This document shows positions 42,446 to 51,407 of a stretch of DNA of 64,000 nucleotides, piece after piece. This DNA is from Saccharofermentans sp. (lineage in GTDB: Bacteria; Bacillota; Clostridia; Saccharofermentanales; Saccharofermentanaceae). The notes beneath the pieces were generated by a model. The model was not told the origin of the DNA, searched no databases, and worked only from the letters and a program-made list of their open reading frames with translations. The position numbers and the translations under genes are program-made. The DNA is taken from assembly GCA_024685135.1 (NCBI GenBank), contig JAIKWA010000050.1, forward strand, positions 20,718 through 84,717, read 5' to 3'. Within the stretch, counting starts at the first letter, position 1; each line of letters begins with the position of its first letter.

Positions 42446-43584
42446 CAGTTATCACCATCCATATAGCAAACATTGATGTCCACATCGCCCTCTATGCCGT
42501 CTATCCTGCCGATGCAGTTTACCTGCCAGAGCAGATAGTCACCTTCGTAAGAAGTCTCATCGGTATAGTGAGCAAGCCAGACATCGTATTCTAACGGGTA
42601 CCAGAGTGTCTCAAGATAGTACTTGCTAGAATAGAGCATCGTATCGTATCCGTATTTTGTCATCTCGTCTGCAAAAGCATAGAAGAGATTGTTGAGATCC
42701 ATAATGCTCAAGTGGTACTGCTGGAATCTCTTGAAGGCCTCCCAGTCGTAACCTATGGGGAAATCAAGCTCCTCGCCGTCTAAAAGCTCTGCAAGCATCT
42801 GAGCATGAGATCTTATTATCTCTTCGGTATTGCCGAAGGTATAGATATAGACGCCGACCTTAAGTCCTGCGGCCTTTGCAGCTGCGAGATTTGTCTTGAA
42901 ATAGCTGTCTTCTATGAGCTCTCCCTCGTGGTATACCATGGCTCTTAATATGACGAAGTCGCAGCCGGCATTCTTGACCGCATCAAAATCTATCTCTCCC
43001 TGCCACTTGGATACATCTATGCCGAGCATTACGCCGTCTGCATCGTATCTCGTTATAAAGTCATCGAAAGATATAGTCTGATGTGTCTCCTCCGTCTGAG
43101 ACGGTGTAGACTCGGTCTCTGTTACGGGCTCTACCATGTTAAGAGTAAAAGAACCTGTTGTCGAATTGCCCGCATCGTCAGTGATAGTAAGGTTTATCGG
43201 GTATTCACCGACGACCGAGGTGTCGTATTCGCCCGTTACCTCGAGCGTTACGTCGCTGTCTCTGTCGTCTATGTAGCTTATATAGTTATCTACAGTAAAA
43301 CTGTCGCCCTTCTCGAGGGTTACCATATTGGGGATCTTGAGCCAGATGGGCGCAGTTACATCTTCACCGTTGGGGACCAAGGCATAAGCGGTATTCTCCG
43401 TCTGCTGCAAAGCCGCTGCAACGGTATTCTCCGTCTCCGTGACGGACTCCGTTATATCACCTGCAGCAATAGTATCAGAAGCCTCCGATACATCGGGCTT
43501 ATCACTGCAGGCTGACATGCAAAGAAGCATTGCTGCCGTACAAGTTGCTGCCGCAAGCTTCTCATATGTGTTGATGCGCATCAT
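42445..43584 (-). CDS. GH25 lysozyme-like lipoprotein with Ig-like domain
   Basis: Start placed at 43584 (MMRINTYEK), after TGGAGA; 43581 is equally possible. The 379-aa product has a lipoprotein signal (LAAATCTAAMLLCMSACSDK, cysteine lipidated) and a Thr/Glu-rich linker. A bacterial Ig-like domain (about 85-155; GDSFTVDNYISYID...TITDDAGNSTTGSF) and a glycoside hydrolase 25 barrel (about 185-379) follow. The GH25 catalytic strands are DVSKWQGEIDF and FPIGYDWEAF (Asp and Glu), and the family end is LWQVNCIGRIDGIEGDVDINV. It would cut peptidoglycan muramyl bonds outside the membrane. It lies between comEC and holA, coupled to holA. Confidence 0.86.
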   Translation of the reverse strand: MMRINTYEKLAAATCTAAMLLCMSACSDKPDVSEASDTIAAGDITESVTETENTVAAALQQTENTAYALVPNGEDVTAPIWLKIPNMVTLEKGDSFTVDNYISYIDDRDSDVTLEVTGEYDTSVVGEYPINLTITDDAGNSTTGSFTLNMVEPVTETESTPSQTEETHQTISFDDFITRYDADGVMLGIDVSKWQGEIDFDAVKNAGCDFVILRAMVYHEGELIEDSYFKTNLAAAKAAGLKVGVYIYTFGNTEEIIRSHAQMLAELLDGEELDFPIGYDWEAFKRFQQYHLSIMDLNNLFYAFADEMTKYGYDTMLYSSKYYLETLWYPLEYDVWLAHYTDETSYEGDYLLWQVNCIGRIDGIEGDVDINVCYMDGDN

Positions 43585-43659
43585 ATTTCTCCATAAGATC
43601 ATTTTGTATATCATAACACAAGGATATGTATATCCTTCCCTAAATGCACAAAAAAACCT

Positions 43660-45909
43660 CTATCTTGCCTCAATAATGACAGCACCCATAAGATCGGTCC
43701 TTAGCACCCTGATGCCCCTTGCTTCAAGCCTTGCAAGGGTCTCGCCTGAAGGATGCCCGTAGAAATTGTCTTCTCCGACGGATATTACGGCCGTCTCTGG
43801 CTTTACGCAGTCAAGGAATACATCACTTGTCGAAAAGCGCGAGCCGTGGTGAGCCACCTTAAGTATATCTACATCAGAAACAAGCCCCGAGTTAACAAGA
43901 GATTCCTCTGTCTCAAAGCCTATGTCCCCTGTATAAAGCACACTAAGGTCTCCGCAGTTAAGCTCCATTACAAGGCTCGCTTCGTTGCCTCCTCCGGTAT
44001 TCACTTCCGGGTATAGCACTTCAAGGCTTACCCCATATCCGAGATCGAAAACATCGCCTTTACCCGTAAGGCAAAGCCCGGATAAGAAAGACTCGTCCAG
44101 TTCAAGTGCAGTAAGGAAATCCGATACGTCCTCATCTTCCCCGTTAAAGCCCGTATAAAGAGCCTTTATGCGGTTTTGACGCACAAGGGCTACAAGGCCT
44201 GCCGCATGGTCCGTATCCCAATGGCTCATGAAGGCATAGTCGACCTGATCTATTCCGTAGTAGTCAAGAAGGTCTCTTACGGTCTGCTCCCCTTCTTCAT
44301 AGATACCGCCGTCTATAAGGCAGGTCTTATCCCCCGTCATTATCAGGCAGCAGTCCCCCTGCCCAACATCCGCAAATACGATGGTAGCAAGGGGCCTGTT
44401 AATAAACTTAAACACGGTAAAGCCTGTAATTACCGCCAGCAAAAGAACAGACGGCTTAAACAATATCCTTTTGGCAAAGCAAGTTGGTAATAAAAGGAGC
44501 ATAGCAAGGAAGAATATGCATAAGACCAATCCCTTGAGCATAGATGCGGGGTAAGAAGCAAATACCGCTATGGCAGTCCCCTTTTGCATCAATTTCTCTA
44601 AGACATATAACATTAGAGATAAGGGAGAAGATATACCCGTAATAAGGCAAGGGACAAAGAAGATGCAGCAAAACTGGCATATAAAGCCTGCAAGCAGTTG
44701 AACGATAAAGAGCACGGGGCTTAAGCGGTAGCTCGTCATATCCCAGAAAGGGATCATACCGAAGCTGCTGCAAAGCGCGGGAGATATTGCTTCCCTTAAG
44801 ACCTTGGGGAAATGGATCCTTCGAAGCAAAGCTTCAGTCTTTTCGCTCAGGCATACTATCGCAATACAGGAAGCAAAGCTCATCATAAAACCCGTGGATA
44901 CGGCCGCAAAGGGGTTTGCAAGGAGCATAAGGATCACGGCAAGACTCATCGCTGACACCCTGTCCCTGTCAGCAAAAGAGCAGCTGCTCATGACAGCAGC
45001 TCTCGTGACCGACTCGCCAAAGCCCGTTATGAGCCCCACCGTTACAACAAAGAGGATATATACCAATATCGCCTTGCGCCTTCCGAGTCCCAAGGCCTTG
45101 AAGATATAGGGCAAAGCGAAGAGGAAGCCTGCAAAATGCATGCCTGATACAGCAAGGATGTGAGAGCAGTCGCACATCTTGAAGCCGTACATCACATTAT
45201 CTTCTATAAAAGATCTGTCACCCAGACATACCGCGGCTATAAGGGCCTTCTGAGTCTCATCGTATTCGGTAAGATGTTCTAATATCTTAAGTCTCAAGCT
45301 GAAGACTGCCTCGTACAGAACGCTTAATGGCGAATGCCTGTAATCTATGGTTTCGACCTTATCTGCAAAGCATACATAGTTTATCCCTTTGCGCCTCAGA
45401 TAAGACGCATAGCTGAACTGACCCGGATTGCGAGATCCCCCGGGTTCTTCTATATCCCCGGATATCTTGATCGTGCAGCCTTCGCAAGCATCGCAGATGC
45501 CTTCAGGAATTACCATTACCTTAACGCCCGATCCCGTTACAGCCTCAAGCTTTATAGAGCCGTCAAGGTTTCTTGCTACCCTTGTGACAGTCAAGGCATA
45601 AGGCACACCATTAAGCTCTTTATTGATGGAAACATTGATATAAAGCGCCAAACAGGCCAAAAGAAGTCCTATGCTAAAATATAAGAGCAAGATACCTGAT
45701 CTTATATCCTGCTTTAAGAGAAGCTTAAAGATAAACAGCAGGCAGAAGCTCATTGCAAAGCAAAGGATAATGACCCATGGCTTTATGAACTCTGCCGAGC
45801 AGAAGGATATGAGACAGACAAGATACATGAGCAAGGCAGGGATAAGAAGCGGCCTTGATAAGACCTTCCGGTATCTGTCATCTTTGTCCTGTCTTAAATC
45901 TCCTGTCAT
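43660..45909 (-). CDS. comEC: ComEC/Rec2 DNA-uptake channel protein
   Basis: A 749-aa polytopic protein that carries single-stranded DNA across the membrane in natural transformation. Layout: N-terminal TM helices and an OB-type DUF4131 region (about 10-200), the competence TM domain (about 220-480; DCSHILAVSGMHFAGFLF is the family hallmark) and a C-terminal metallo-beta-lactamase domain (FADVGQGDCCLI, MSHWDTDHAAGL, YTGDIGFE, VAHHGSRFSTS) with nuclease-type residues intact. Length is normal. No convincing ribosome binding site precedes the ATG at 45909. It is divergent from engB. Confidence 0.94.
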   Translation of the reverse strand: MTGDLRQDKDDRYRKVLSRPLLIPALLMYLVCLISFCSAEFIKPWVIILCFAMSFCLLFIFKLLLKQDIRSGILLLYFSIGLLLACLALYINVSINKELNGVPYALTVTRVARNLDGSIKLEAVTGSGVKVMVIPEGICDACEGCTIKISGDIEEPGGSRNPGQFSYASYLRRKGINYVCFADKVETIDYRHSPLSVLYEAVFSLRLKILEHLTEYDETQKALIAAVCLGDRSFIEDNVMYGFKMCDCSHILAVSGMHFAGFLFALPYIFKALGLGRRKAILVYILFVVTVGLITGFGESVTRAAVMSSCSFADRDRVSAMSLAVILMLLANPFAAVSTGFMMSFASCIAIVCLSEKTEALLRRIHFPKVLREAISPALCSSFGMIPFWDMTSYRLSPVLFIVQLLAGFICQFCCIFFVPCLITGISSPLSLMLYVLEKLMQKGTAIAVFASYPASMLKGLVLCIFFLAMLLLLPTCFAKRILFKPSVLLLAVITGFTVFKFINRPLATIVFADVGQGDCCLIMTGDKTCLIDGGIYEEGEQTVRDLLDYYGIDQVDYAFMSHWDTDHAAGLVALVRQNRIKALYTGFNGEDEDVSDFLTALELDESFLSGLCLTGKGDVFDLGYGVSLEVLYPEVNTGGGNEASLVMELNCGDLSVLYTGDIGFETEESLVNSGLVSDVDILKVAHHGSRFSTSDVFLDCVKPETAVISVGEDNFYGHPSGETLARLEARGIRVLRTDLMGAVIIEAR

Positions 45910-45982
45910 ACAAAGATTTTAAGACGGATAAAGCCTTAAAAATGTACAAAAAACGGTAAAAAACCTACAACGGAGCGAAGAA

Positions 45983-46582
45983 ATGCAAGATATAAACTAC
46001 AACAAGACAAAGTTCATCAAGGTTGCCGTCAAGGTAAACGAGATCCCCGTATCAGGCCTTCCCGAAGTCGTTTTGTCGGGAAGATCCAATGTAGGCAAGT
46101 CCTCACTCATAAATGCCCTCGCCAACAACAAAAAGCTTGCAAAGGTATCCCAGACTCCCGGTAAGACCAGGGAGATCATATATTTCAATATAGACGATAA
46201 GATCCTTCTTACAGACCTTCCGGGCTACGGTTATTCTGCAGCTTCAAAGAGCAAGACCATGGCTTTCTCCGAGCTTTGCGACAACTATTTCAGGTCAGGA
46301 AGAGAATTTGCACTGGTATTACACCTTATAGATATCCGCCACGAGCCTTCAGCAAACGATAAGGCTATGCTCAATTACTTAAACAGCTCGGGTATCCCCT
46401 ACTTCCTCGTATTTACAAAGTGCGATAAGCTCAGCAGGGCTCAGGTCAACCGCAACCTGCAGATGATGGCAAAGAATCTTGATTTTAGCGAAGATGCTTG
46501 CGTTTTCGCCATATCTTCCCAGAACAAAGCGGGTTTAGACGATCTTAAGCAGGCACTAGCAGAATATATTTTGGGCAAGTGA
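45983..46582 (+). CDS. engB: Ribosome biogenesis GTP-binding protein EngB/YsxC
   Basis: A 199-aa GTPase needed for 50S assembly. G motifs: G1 GRSNVGKSSLINAL, G2 TPGKTREI, G3 DLPGYGYS, G4 TKCDKL, G5 ISSQNKAG. The length is standard. It stands alone on plus with CGGAG before the ATG. A weak T-rich inverted repeat (ACTTT...AAAGTTTTTTGATTTTTTT) just after the stop may terminate it. Confidence 0.95.
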   Translation: MQDINYNKTKFIKVAVKVNEIPVSGLPEVVLSGRSNVGKSSLINALANNKKLAKVSQTPGKTREIIYFNIDDKILLTDLPGYGYSAASKSKTMAFSELCDNYFRSGREFALVLHLIDIRHEPSANDKAMLNYLNSSGIPYFLVFTKCDKLSRAQVNRNLQMMAKNLDFSEDACVFAISSQNKAGLDDLKQALAEYILGK

Positions 46583-46639
46583 TGAACTTTTGAACAATAA
46601 TATCGAAAGTTTTTTGATTTTTTTATACATGAAATCACT

Positions 46640-46667
46640 TTGAATTTTCCCAAAGCTCATATAATAT
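46640..46667 (+). promoter_or_regulatory. Promoter for the tandem PRPP-synthetase-like genes
   Basis: TTGAAT (46640-46645), 16-nt spacer, TAATAT (46662-46667). A leader of about 24 nt would carry GGGAG at 46684. Confidence 0.5.
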
Positions 46668-46697
46668 TTTAGTAGCAAATGAAGGGAGCTTTTGACG

Positions 46698-47915
46698 GTG
46701 AGCGATTTGTACTCTGATTCCAATTATAAGCAGTCCGCTCTTGCACCCTTTGGACCTATCGGGATCATCTCACATACAGCTAACAAGAAACTCGCAGAAC
46801 AGGTATCTTCAGTGCTTTCTCAGAAGCGCAGGATGCGTTTTGAGAAGAGATCCAATCCTTTTGTAGACAATCCCGGCTATTCGAGATCCGATTATCTTAT
46901 CTCAAGCCAGAATGTAAGATTCCAGTCAGGCGAAGGTAAATTTGCCCTGGGAGAGAGTGTAAGAGGACACGATATTTATATTATTACTGATGTCCTGTCT
47001 CACAGTTTTAGTTTCGATCTCGTAAATTTCGACCATGTCATCAGTGCTGATGACCACTATATGGACCTGCTGAGGATAATCTCGGTATGTTCCGGCAAAG
47101 CCAAGAGGATCAATGTCATCATGCCCTTCGTATATGAAGGCAGACGCGATAAGCTCGATTCCTTCAGAGAATCTTACGATTGCGCAGATGTTCTCAAGAA
47201 ACTCTACAAATTAGGCGTAGCCAATGTTATTATCTTCGACCCGCATGACGGAAGGATCGAGAATGCCGTCCCGCTCATGTCGATCGAATACCCCAAGTGT
47301 CAGTATAAACTTACATCTTCCCTGCTCACAAAGTACGGTTCCATCAAGCTCGACAAGGATAATACCATCGTCGTATCACCTGATGAATCCGGTATGAGCA
47401 GAGCTATATTCTATTCATCACATCTGAACCTCCCTCTCGGTGTCTTCTACAGAGACAAGGATTACACGATCAAGGTTGACGGAGAGCACCCCATCAAGGA
47501 GTTCAGATATTTAGGCGATGACGTTACGGGAAGAGACATACTTCTTATAGACGATATGATCAATTCCGGCTCTACTATGCTCAGGACTGCCAACAAGCTT
47601 CACGAGCAGGGCGCAAAGGACATCTACTGCCTCGCACCCTTCGGACTTTTTACCGAAGGCTACGAGAGATTCGATAAGGCATATGAAGACGGCATCATCA
47701 AGGCTGTCTGCTGCTCTAACTTAAATTACCATCCCGAGGAGATATACAGCCACGAGTGGTACCTTGAAGCTGATATGGTTCCTTATATCGCACGCATCAT
47801 CGAAGCATTAAACCTCGACGAGTCGGTATATGACCTTATCAATTCAACAAGCCGTCTGATCGAGCTCACACAGCAGATCAGACTTGGAGAAGTTTTCGAC
47901 GAATTCAGTGAATAA
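46698..47915 (+). CDS. Ribose-phosphate pyrophosphokinase-like protein, paralog 1
   Basis: PRPP synthetase fold (two phosphoribosyltransferase-type domains). The track uses TTG at 46692; the GTG at 46698 is better spaced from GGGAG. Matches to the family: FQSGEGKFALGESVRGHDIYI (for FSDGE...ENVRG), MPFVYEGRRDKLDSFRESYDCA (for PYYGYARQDRK..REPI), FDPHDGRIENA (metal His) and ILLIDDMINSGSTML (PRPP loop). The flexible-loop KRR of active enzymes reads RDK (FYRDKDYT), and the usual DTAGT/DTGGT loop is NSGST. At about 405 aa it is longer than the usual 315. It may be a regulatory partner of paralog 2 rather than an independent enzyme; that is inference. Confidence 0.78.
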   Translation: MSDLYSDSNYKQSALAPFGPIGIISHTANKKLAEQVSSVLSQKRRMRFEKRSNPFVDNPGYSRSDYLISSQNVRFQSGEGKFALGESVRGHDIYIITDVLSHSFSFDLVNFDHVISADDHYMDLLRIISVCSGKAKRINVIMPFVYEGRRDKLDSFRESYDCADVLKKLYKLGVANVIIFDPHDGRIENAVPLMSIEYPKCQYKLTSSLLTKYGSIKLDKDNTIVVSPDESGMSRAIFYSSHLNLPLGVFYRDKDYTIKVDGEHPIKEFRYLGDDVTGRDILLIDDMINSGSTMLRTANKLHEQGAKDIYCLAPFGLFTEGYERFDKAYEDGIIKAVCCSNLNYHPEEIYSHEWYLEADMVPYIARIIEALNLDESVYDLINSTSRLIELTQQIRLGEVFDEFSE

Positions 47916-47945
47916 CATATATTACGAAAGGCAGGATATTCAAAA

Positions 47946-49154
47946 ATGACTTCAGCATCTGACGAAAGAGCTTATTCCCGTTACGACCAATACGGTGATA
48001 ACCCGATGGCACCGGTAGGCCCTATTGGACTTATTGCGCTCAGGGGAAGTGAGGATTTTACACAGAAAGTAAACTTCTATTTGAATAAGAGACGCTCCGA
48101 ATACCAGCAGGAGCAGTTCGTTAATACATATCCGGGATTCTTCCGTGAGGATTACCAGATCCCCGTAGATAACGTCAGATTCTCATCAGGCGAAGGTAAG
48201 GCAGTTGTTAAGAACACTGTAAGAGGCCATGACCTCTATCTCGTATCTGATGTACTCAATTGCTCTTGCACATACAAGATGTACGGTATGGATAACCACA
48301 TGTCCCCTGACGATCACTATCAGGATCTTAAGAGAGTTATCCTCGCCTGCTCCGGTAAGTCAAGAAGGATCAACGTAATCATGCCTTTCCTTTACGAGAG
48401 CCGTCAGCACAAGAGAAACGCAAGAGAGTCACTCGACTGCGCATTCGCTCTTGAAGAGCTCTACGACCTCGGTGTTGCTAACATCATCACATTCGATGCA
48501 CACGACGAGAGAGTTGCCAACGCTATCCCTCTTGCAGGCTTCGAATCACTCCAGACTGCATACCAGATCATCAAGGAGATGTACCGTCAGGTTCCTGACC
48601 TCAGCTTCTCAAAGGGTAAGTTCACTGTCGTATCCCCTGATGAAGGCGGTATCCCCAGAGCAATGTACTATGCTTCCATCTTAGGTGTGCCTCTCGGAAC
48701 ATTCTATAAGAGAAGAGACTATACGCAGGTAGTTAACGGCAGAAACCCCATCATCGCTCACGAGTTCCTCGGTGATTCAGTAGAAGGTCTCGATATCCTT
48801 ATCGTAGACGATATGATCTCATCCGGTGATTCAATGCTCGACATCGCCCGTGCAATGAAGGACAGAGGCGCAAGGAACGTATTCTGCGCAGTTACATTCG
48901 CACTTTTCACAGAGGGTATCGATAACTTCAACAAGGCTTACGAAGAAGGCATCATCAACAAGGTATTTGCCACAAACCTCATCTACCGCCGTCCTGAGCT
49001 CCTTCAGGCTCCCTGGTATGCTGATGTTAATATGTGCAAGTTCGTTGCCCTTCTCATCGACGCGATCAACCACGACGCTTCATTGTCTAACCTCATCAAT
49101 CCTACTGAGAAGATCAAGAAGCTCCTCAAGGAAAAGGAAAATATCGACCTTTAA
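47946..49154 (+). CDS. Ribose-phosphate pyrophosphokinase-like protein, paralog 2
   Basis: 402 aa, about 40% alike to paralog 1 by eye and same layout. It keeps more of the canonical signals: FSSGEGKAVVKNTVRGHDLYLV, MPFLYESRQHKRNARESLDCA, FDAHDERVANAIPL, SPDEGGIPRA and the loop FYKRRDYT with the KRR pattern. The PRPP-binding motif is ILIVDDMISSGDSML. It would transfer pyrophosphate from ATP to ribose-5-phosphate for nucleotide, histidine and tryptophan synthesis. AAAGGCAGGAT lies before the ATG. It starts 30 nt after paralog 1, and its stop overlaps the next start. The longer form seems to be a clostridial variant. Confidence 0.82.
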   Translation: MTSASDERAYSRYDQYGDNPMAPVGPIGLIALRGSEDFTQKVNFYLNKRRSEYQQEQFVNTYPGFFREDYQIPVDNVRFSSGEGKAVVKNTVRGHDLYLVSDVLNCSCTYKMYGMDNHMSPDDHYQDLKRVILACSGKSRRINVIMPFLYESRQHKRNARESLDCAFALEELYDLGVANIITFDAHDERVANAIPLAGFESLQTAYQIIKEMYRQVPDLSFSKGKFTVVSPDEGGIPRAMYYASILGVPLGTFYKRRDYTQVVNGRNPIIAHEFLGDSVEGLDILIVDDMISSGDSMLDIARAMKDRGARNVFCAVTFALFTEGIDNFNKAYEEGIINKVFATNLIYRRPELLQAPWYADVNMCKFVALLIDAINHDASLSNLINPTEKIKKLLKEKENIDL

Positions 49155-49504
49155 TGGCACAGAGCAGATCGAATAATAATTCAACAACAAAGAAAAAGAC
49201 TTCGGCTTCAAGACCGAAGTCTTCTTCTAATTCTGCAAGGAGCAAAAAGCAACCGGTCAAGGCAGAACCTGAAGTAACCTTCAAGGATCTGTTCCACCGT
49301 TTCAGCAAGACGAGGATCTTTAAGCCCCTCCTTACGATCGTGATAATCTTCGTGATCATCGGGCTCGATCTTCTCATCTCCTGGAATTCATACAATACTT
49401 TCTTCATGCTCTTAGGCATCGAGCTCCTGATCAGCTTAGTCGTTTGGATATTCTTCCTCTTAAAGAGCGCTTCCGATCCCCAGGACGAACAAGAAGCGGA
49501 GTGA
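49154..49504 (+). CDS. Small basic membrane protein, unknown
   Basis: A 116-aa protein: a low-complexity Ser/Lys/Asn-rich cytoplasmic N-terminus (SRSNNNSTTKKKTSASRPKSSS), then two TM helices (PLLTIVIIFVIIGLDLLI and FFMLLGIELLISLVVWIFFLL) and an acidic tail. I do not recognise it. The ATG shares a base with the stop of the PRPP-synthetase-like gene (TAATG). rqcH starts 7 nt after its stop. The basic N-terminus might touch RNA or ribosomes, as its neighbour RqcH does; that is only a guess. Confidence 0.7.
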   Translation: MAQSRSNNNSTTKKKTSASRPKSSSNSARSKKQPVKAEPEVTFKDLFHRFSKTRIFKPLLTIVIIFVIIGLDLLISWNSYNTFFMLLGIELLISLVVWIFFLLKSASDPQDEQEAE

Positions 49505-49511
49505 TACGGCC

Positions 49512-51407
49512 GTGGCTTTAGACGGTATAACATGTGAACTTCTAACCCGCGAGCTTAATACTATGCTCGAAGGCAGGCGTATCGACAAGATCTTTATGCC
49601 CGATAAGTTCACGCTCATACTTCACCTTAGGACAGTTAATGGAGTTTCCAAACTCCTCATATCCATCAATCCCGGATCGCAGAGAGCAGGATTTACGGAG
49701 AGTAACAGATCCAATCCGCAGATGCCGCCTTCTTTTTGCATGCTCTTAAGAAAGCATCTGTCAGGCTCTAAGATAGTAAGCGTAACCAATCCGGGCTACG
49801 AGAGGATCATCGAATTCCACTGCACCAATACGGATGAATTAAAAGACAATAAGGAATTCACCCTGACGGCCGAGCTTATGGGCCGCTTTGCAAACCTCAT
49901 CCTGATAAACGGCTCGGGCAAGATCTTAGACAGCGCTATACATGTAGATTATTCCGTCTCAAGAGTAAGAGAGATCATGCCTGCGAGGATATACGAATAT
50001 CCCCCGCTCCAAAGCAAGATAACTCCTGACGAAGCTCTCGAATATATCGGAAACGGTAAGCTTCCAATACTCGAAGAAGAGATGAAGCGTCCTGCGGAAA
50101 AGGCTCTGATAAATTCCATCAAGGGCCTGTCCCCTCTCATATCAAGGCAGCTCTGCCACAAGGCTGATATAGACGAGAGAGCTCCCATAACGGAGCTTAC
50201 AGACGTTGAGACATCAAGGCTTAACAAGGCATGCAAAGACTTTTTCGAGCAGATAACAGAGAATACATATACCCCAAGGGTTTTCTACGGACCTGACGGC
50301 GAGCCTTGCGAGTTCTCTCCCATGGATCTTGACGGCTTCGACAAGAAGGCTGGATTTAAGACCATATCCGAGGCTTTAGATGTCTTCTATCAGGCTAAGG
50401 AATCCGGCATCGACTTGGAAGGCAGGAGAAACCGCTTAACGCAGATAGTAACGACTGCGATATCCAGGCTTACAAAGAAGAGAGAAGTCCACGAGAAGGA
50501 CCTTGCAGAAGGCTCCAAGGCCGGCATGTACAAATTATACGGTGACCTTATCCTCACCTACAAGTACCTGGCAAAGCCTCAGGATACGAGCCTTACTGCG
50601 ATAAACTACGAAGAAGATCCTCCAAAAGAGATCACTATCCCCTTAGATCCTTCCCTTGGCGCTTCTGAGAACTCCCAGGAATACTATAAGAGATTCCACA
50701 AAGCCAAGCGTAAAGCTGAGATGGCAGGAGAATATATCAAGGAAGACGATATCGGCATAGAGTATCTGAGATCTCTTAAGACCGCCATTGAATCCGCTTC
50801 CTGCGAAGAGGACTTAGAGGCTCTCGAAGAAGAGATAAGATCTGATACCGCACCTGCCAAAAAGGCTGATAAGAAGGTCAACACCGGCGACCCCAACAGA
50901 CAGGTCGGCATAGCCAAGTCCGGCAAGGCATCCTCGAGAGCCTTAAGAGAAGCGGCAAAAAGAGCCCAGGCAAGAAACAAGAAGGTCTCCCAAAAGAAAA
51001 AGGAAGTATCCTTCAGGAGATATGTAACATCTGACGGCTACGAGATCTTATCCGGCAGGAACAACATCCAGAACGACAGGCTCACCTTCCAGATCGCAGA
51101 TAAGGACGACTGGTGGTTCCATATCAAGGGACTTCCGGGGACACACGTCATATTGAAGACTCACCCGGGCGAAGATATGCCTTCGGACAATGCGGTCATC
51201 GAGGCTGCAGAGCTTGCTGCCTACTATTCCAAGAGCACGGTCTTGGAGGAGCACTTGGAGGGCAAGGGTTCAAGGCCCGGCTTTATTAAGGCAGAGGTAG
51301 ACTACTGCCCCGTCTCACACGTAAAGAAGATCCCCGGAGCCAAGCCCGGAATGGTCATATACAAGGAATACTACTCGATATTGGTCGATTGCAAGGATCA
51401 CGCTTAG
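49512..51407 (+). CDS. rqcH: Rqc2 homolog RqcH (NFACT family, formerly fibronectin-binding protein A)
   Basis: A 631-aa ribosome-associated quality control factor that recruits tRNA-Ala to obstructed 50S subunits and adds C-terminal alanine tails. NFACT-N is at the start (MALDGITCELLTRELNTMLEGRRIDKIF; NPGSQRAGFT region). A helical middle and coiled coil (about 280-430) follow, then a Lys/Arg-rich linker and the NFACT-R domain (SDGYEILSGRNNIQNDRLTFQIADKDDWWFHIKGLPGTHVIL). The start is GTG. Its stop overlaps the convergent MATE gene stop by 4 nt. Confidence 0.94.
   Translation: MALDGITCELLTRELNTMLEGRRIDKIFMPDKFTLILHLRTVNGVSKLLISINPGSQRAGFTESNRSNPQMPPSFCMLLRKHLSGSKIVSVTNPGYERIIEFHCTNTDELKDNKEFTLTAELMGRFANLILINGSGKILDSAIHVDYSVSRVREIMPARIYEYPPLQSKITPDEALEYIGNGKLPILEEEMKRPAEKALINSIKGLSPLISRQLCHKADIDERAPITELTDVETSRLNKACKDFFEQITENTYTPRVFYGPDGEPCEFSPMDLDGFDKKAGFKTISEALDVFYQAKESGIDLEGRRNRLTQIVTTAISRLTKKREVHEKDLAEGSKAGMYKLYGDLILTYKYLAKPQDTSLTAINYEEDPPKEITIPLDPSLGASENSQEYYKRFHKAKRKAEMAGEYIKEDDIGIEYLRSLKTAIESASCEEDLEALEEEIRSDTAPAKKADKKVNTGDPNRQVGIAKSGKASSRALREAAKRAQARNKKVSQKKKEVSFRRYVTSDGYEILSGRNNIQNDRLTFQIADKDDWWFHIKGLPGTHVILKTHPGEDMPSDNAVIEAAELAAYYSKSTVLEEHLEGKGSRPGFIKAEVDYCPVSHVKKIPGAKPGMVIYKEYYSILVDCKDHA

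Noticed and set aside
43620-43637. Hairpin AAGGATA-tgta-TATCCTT between comEC and the GH25 gene
   Set aside because: AT-rich 7-bp stem without a T run on the transcribed strand; too weak to call a terminator.
49126-49533. Minus-strand 135-aa ORF
   Set aside because: Antisense of the small basic membrane protein and the start of rqcH; no start signal.
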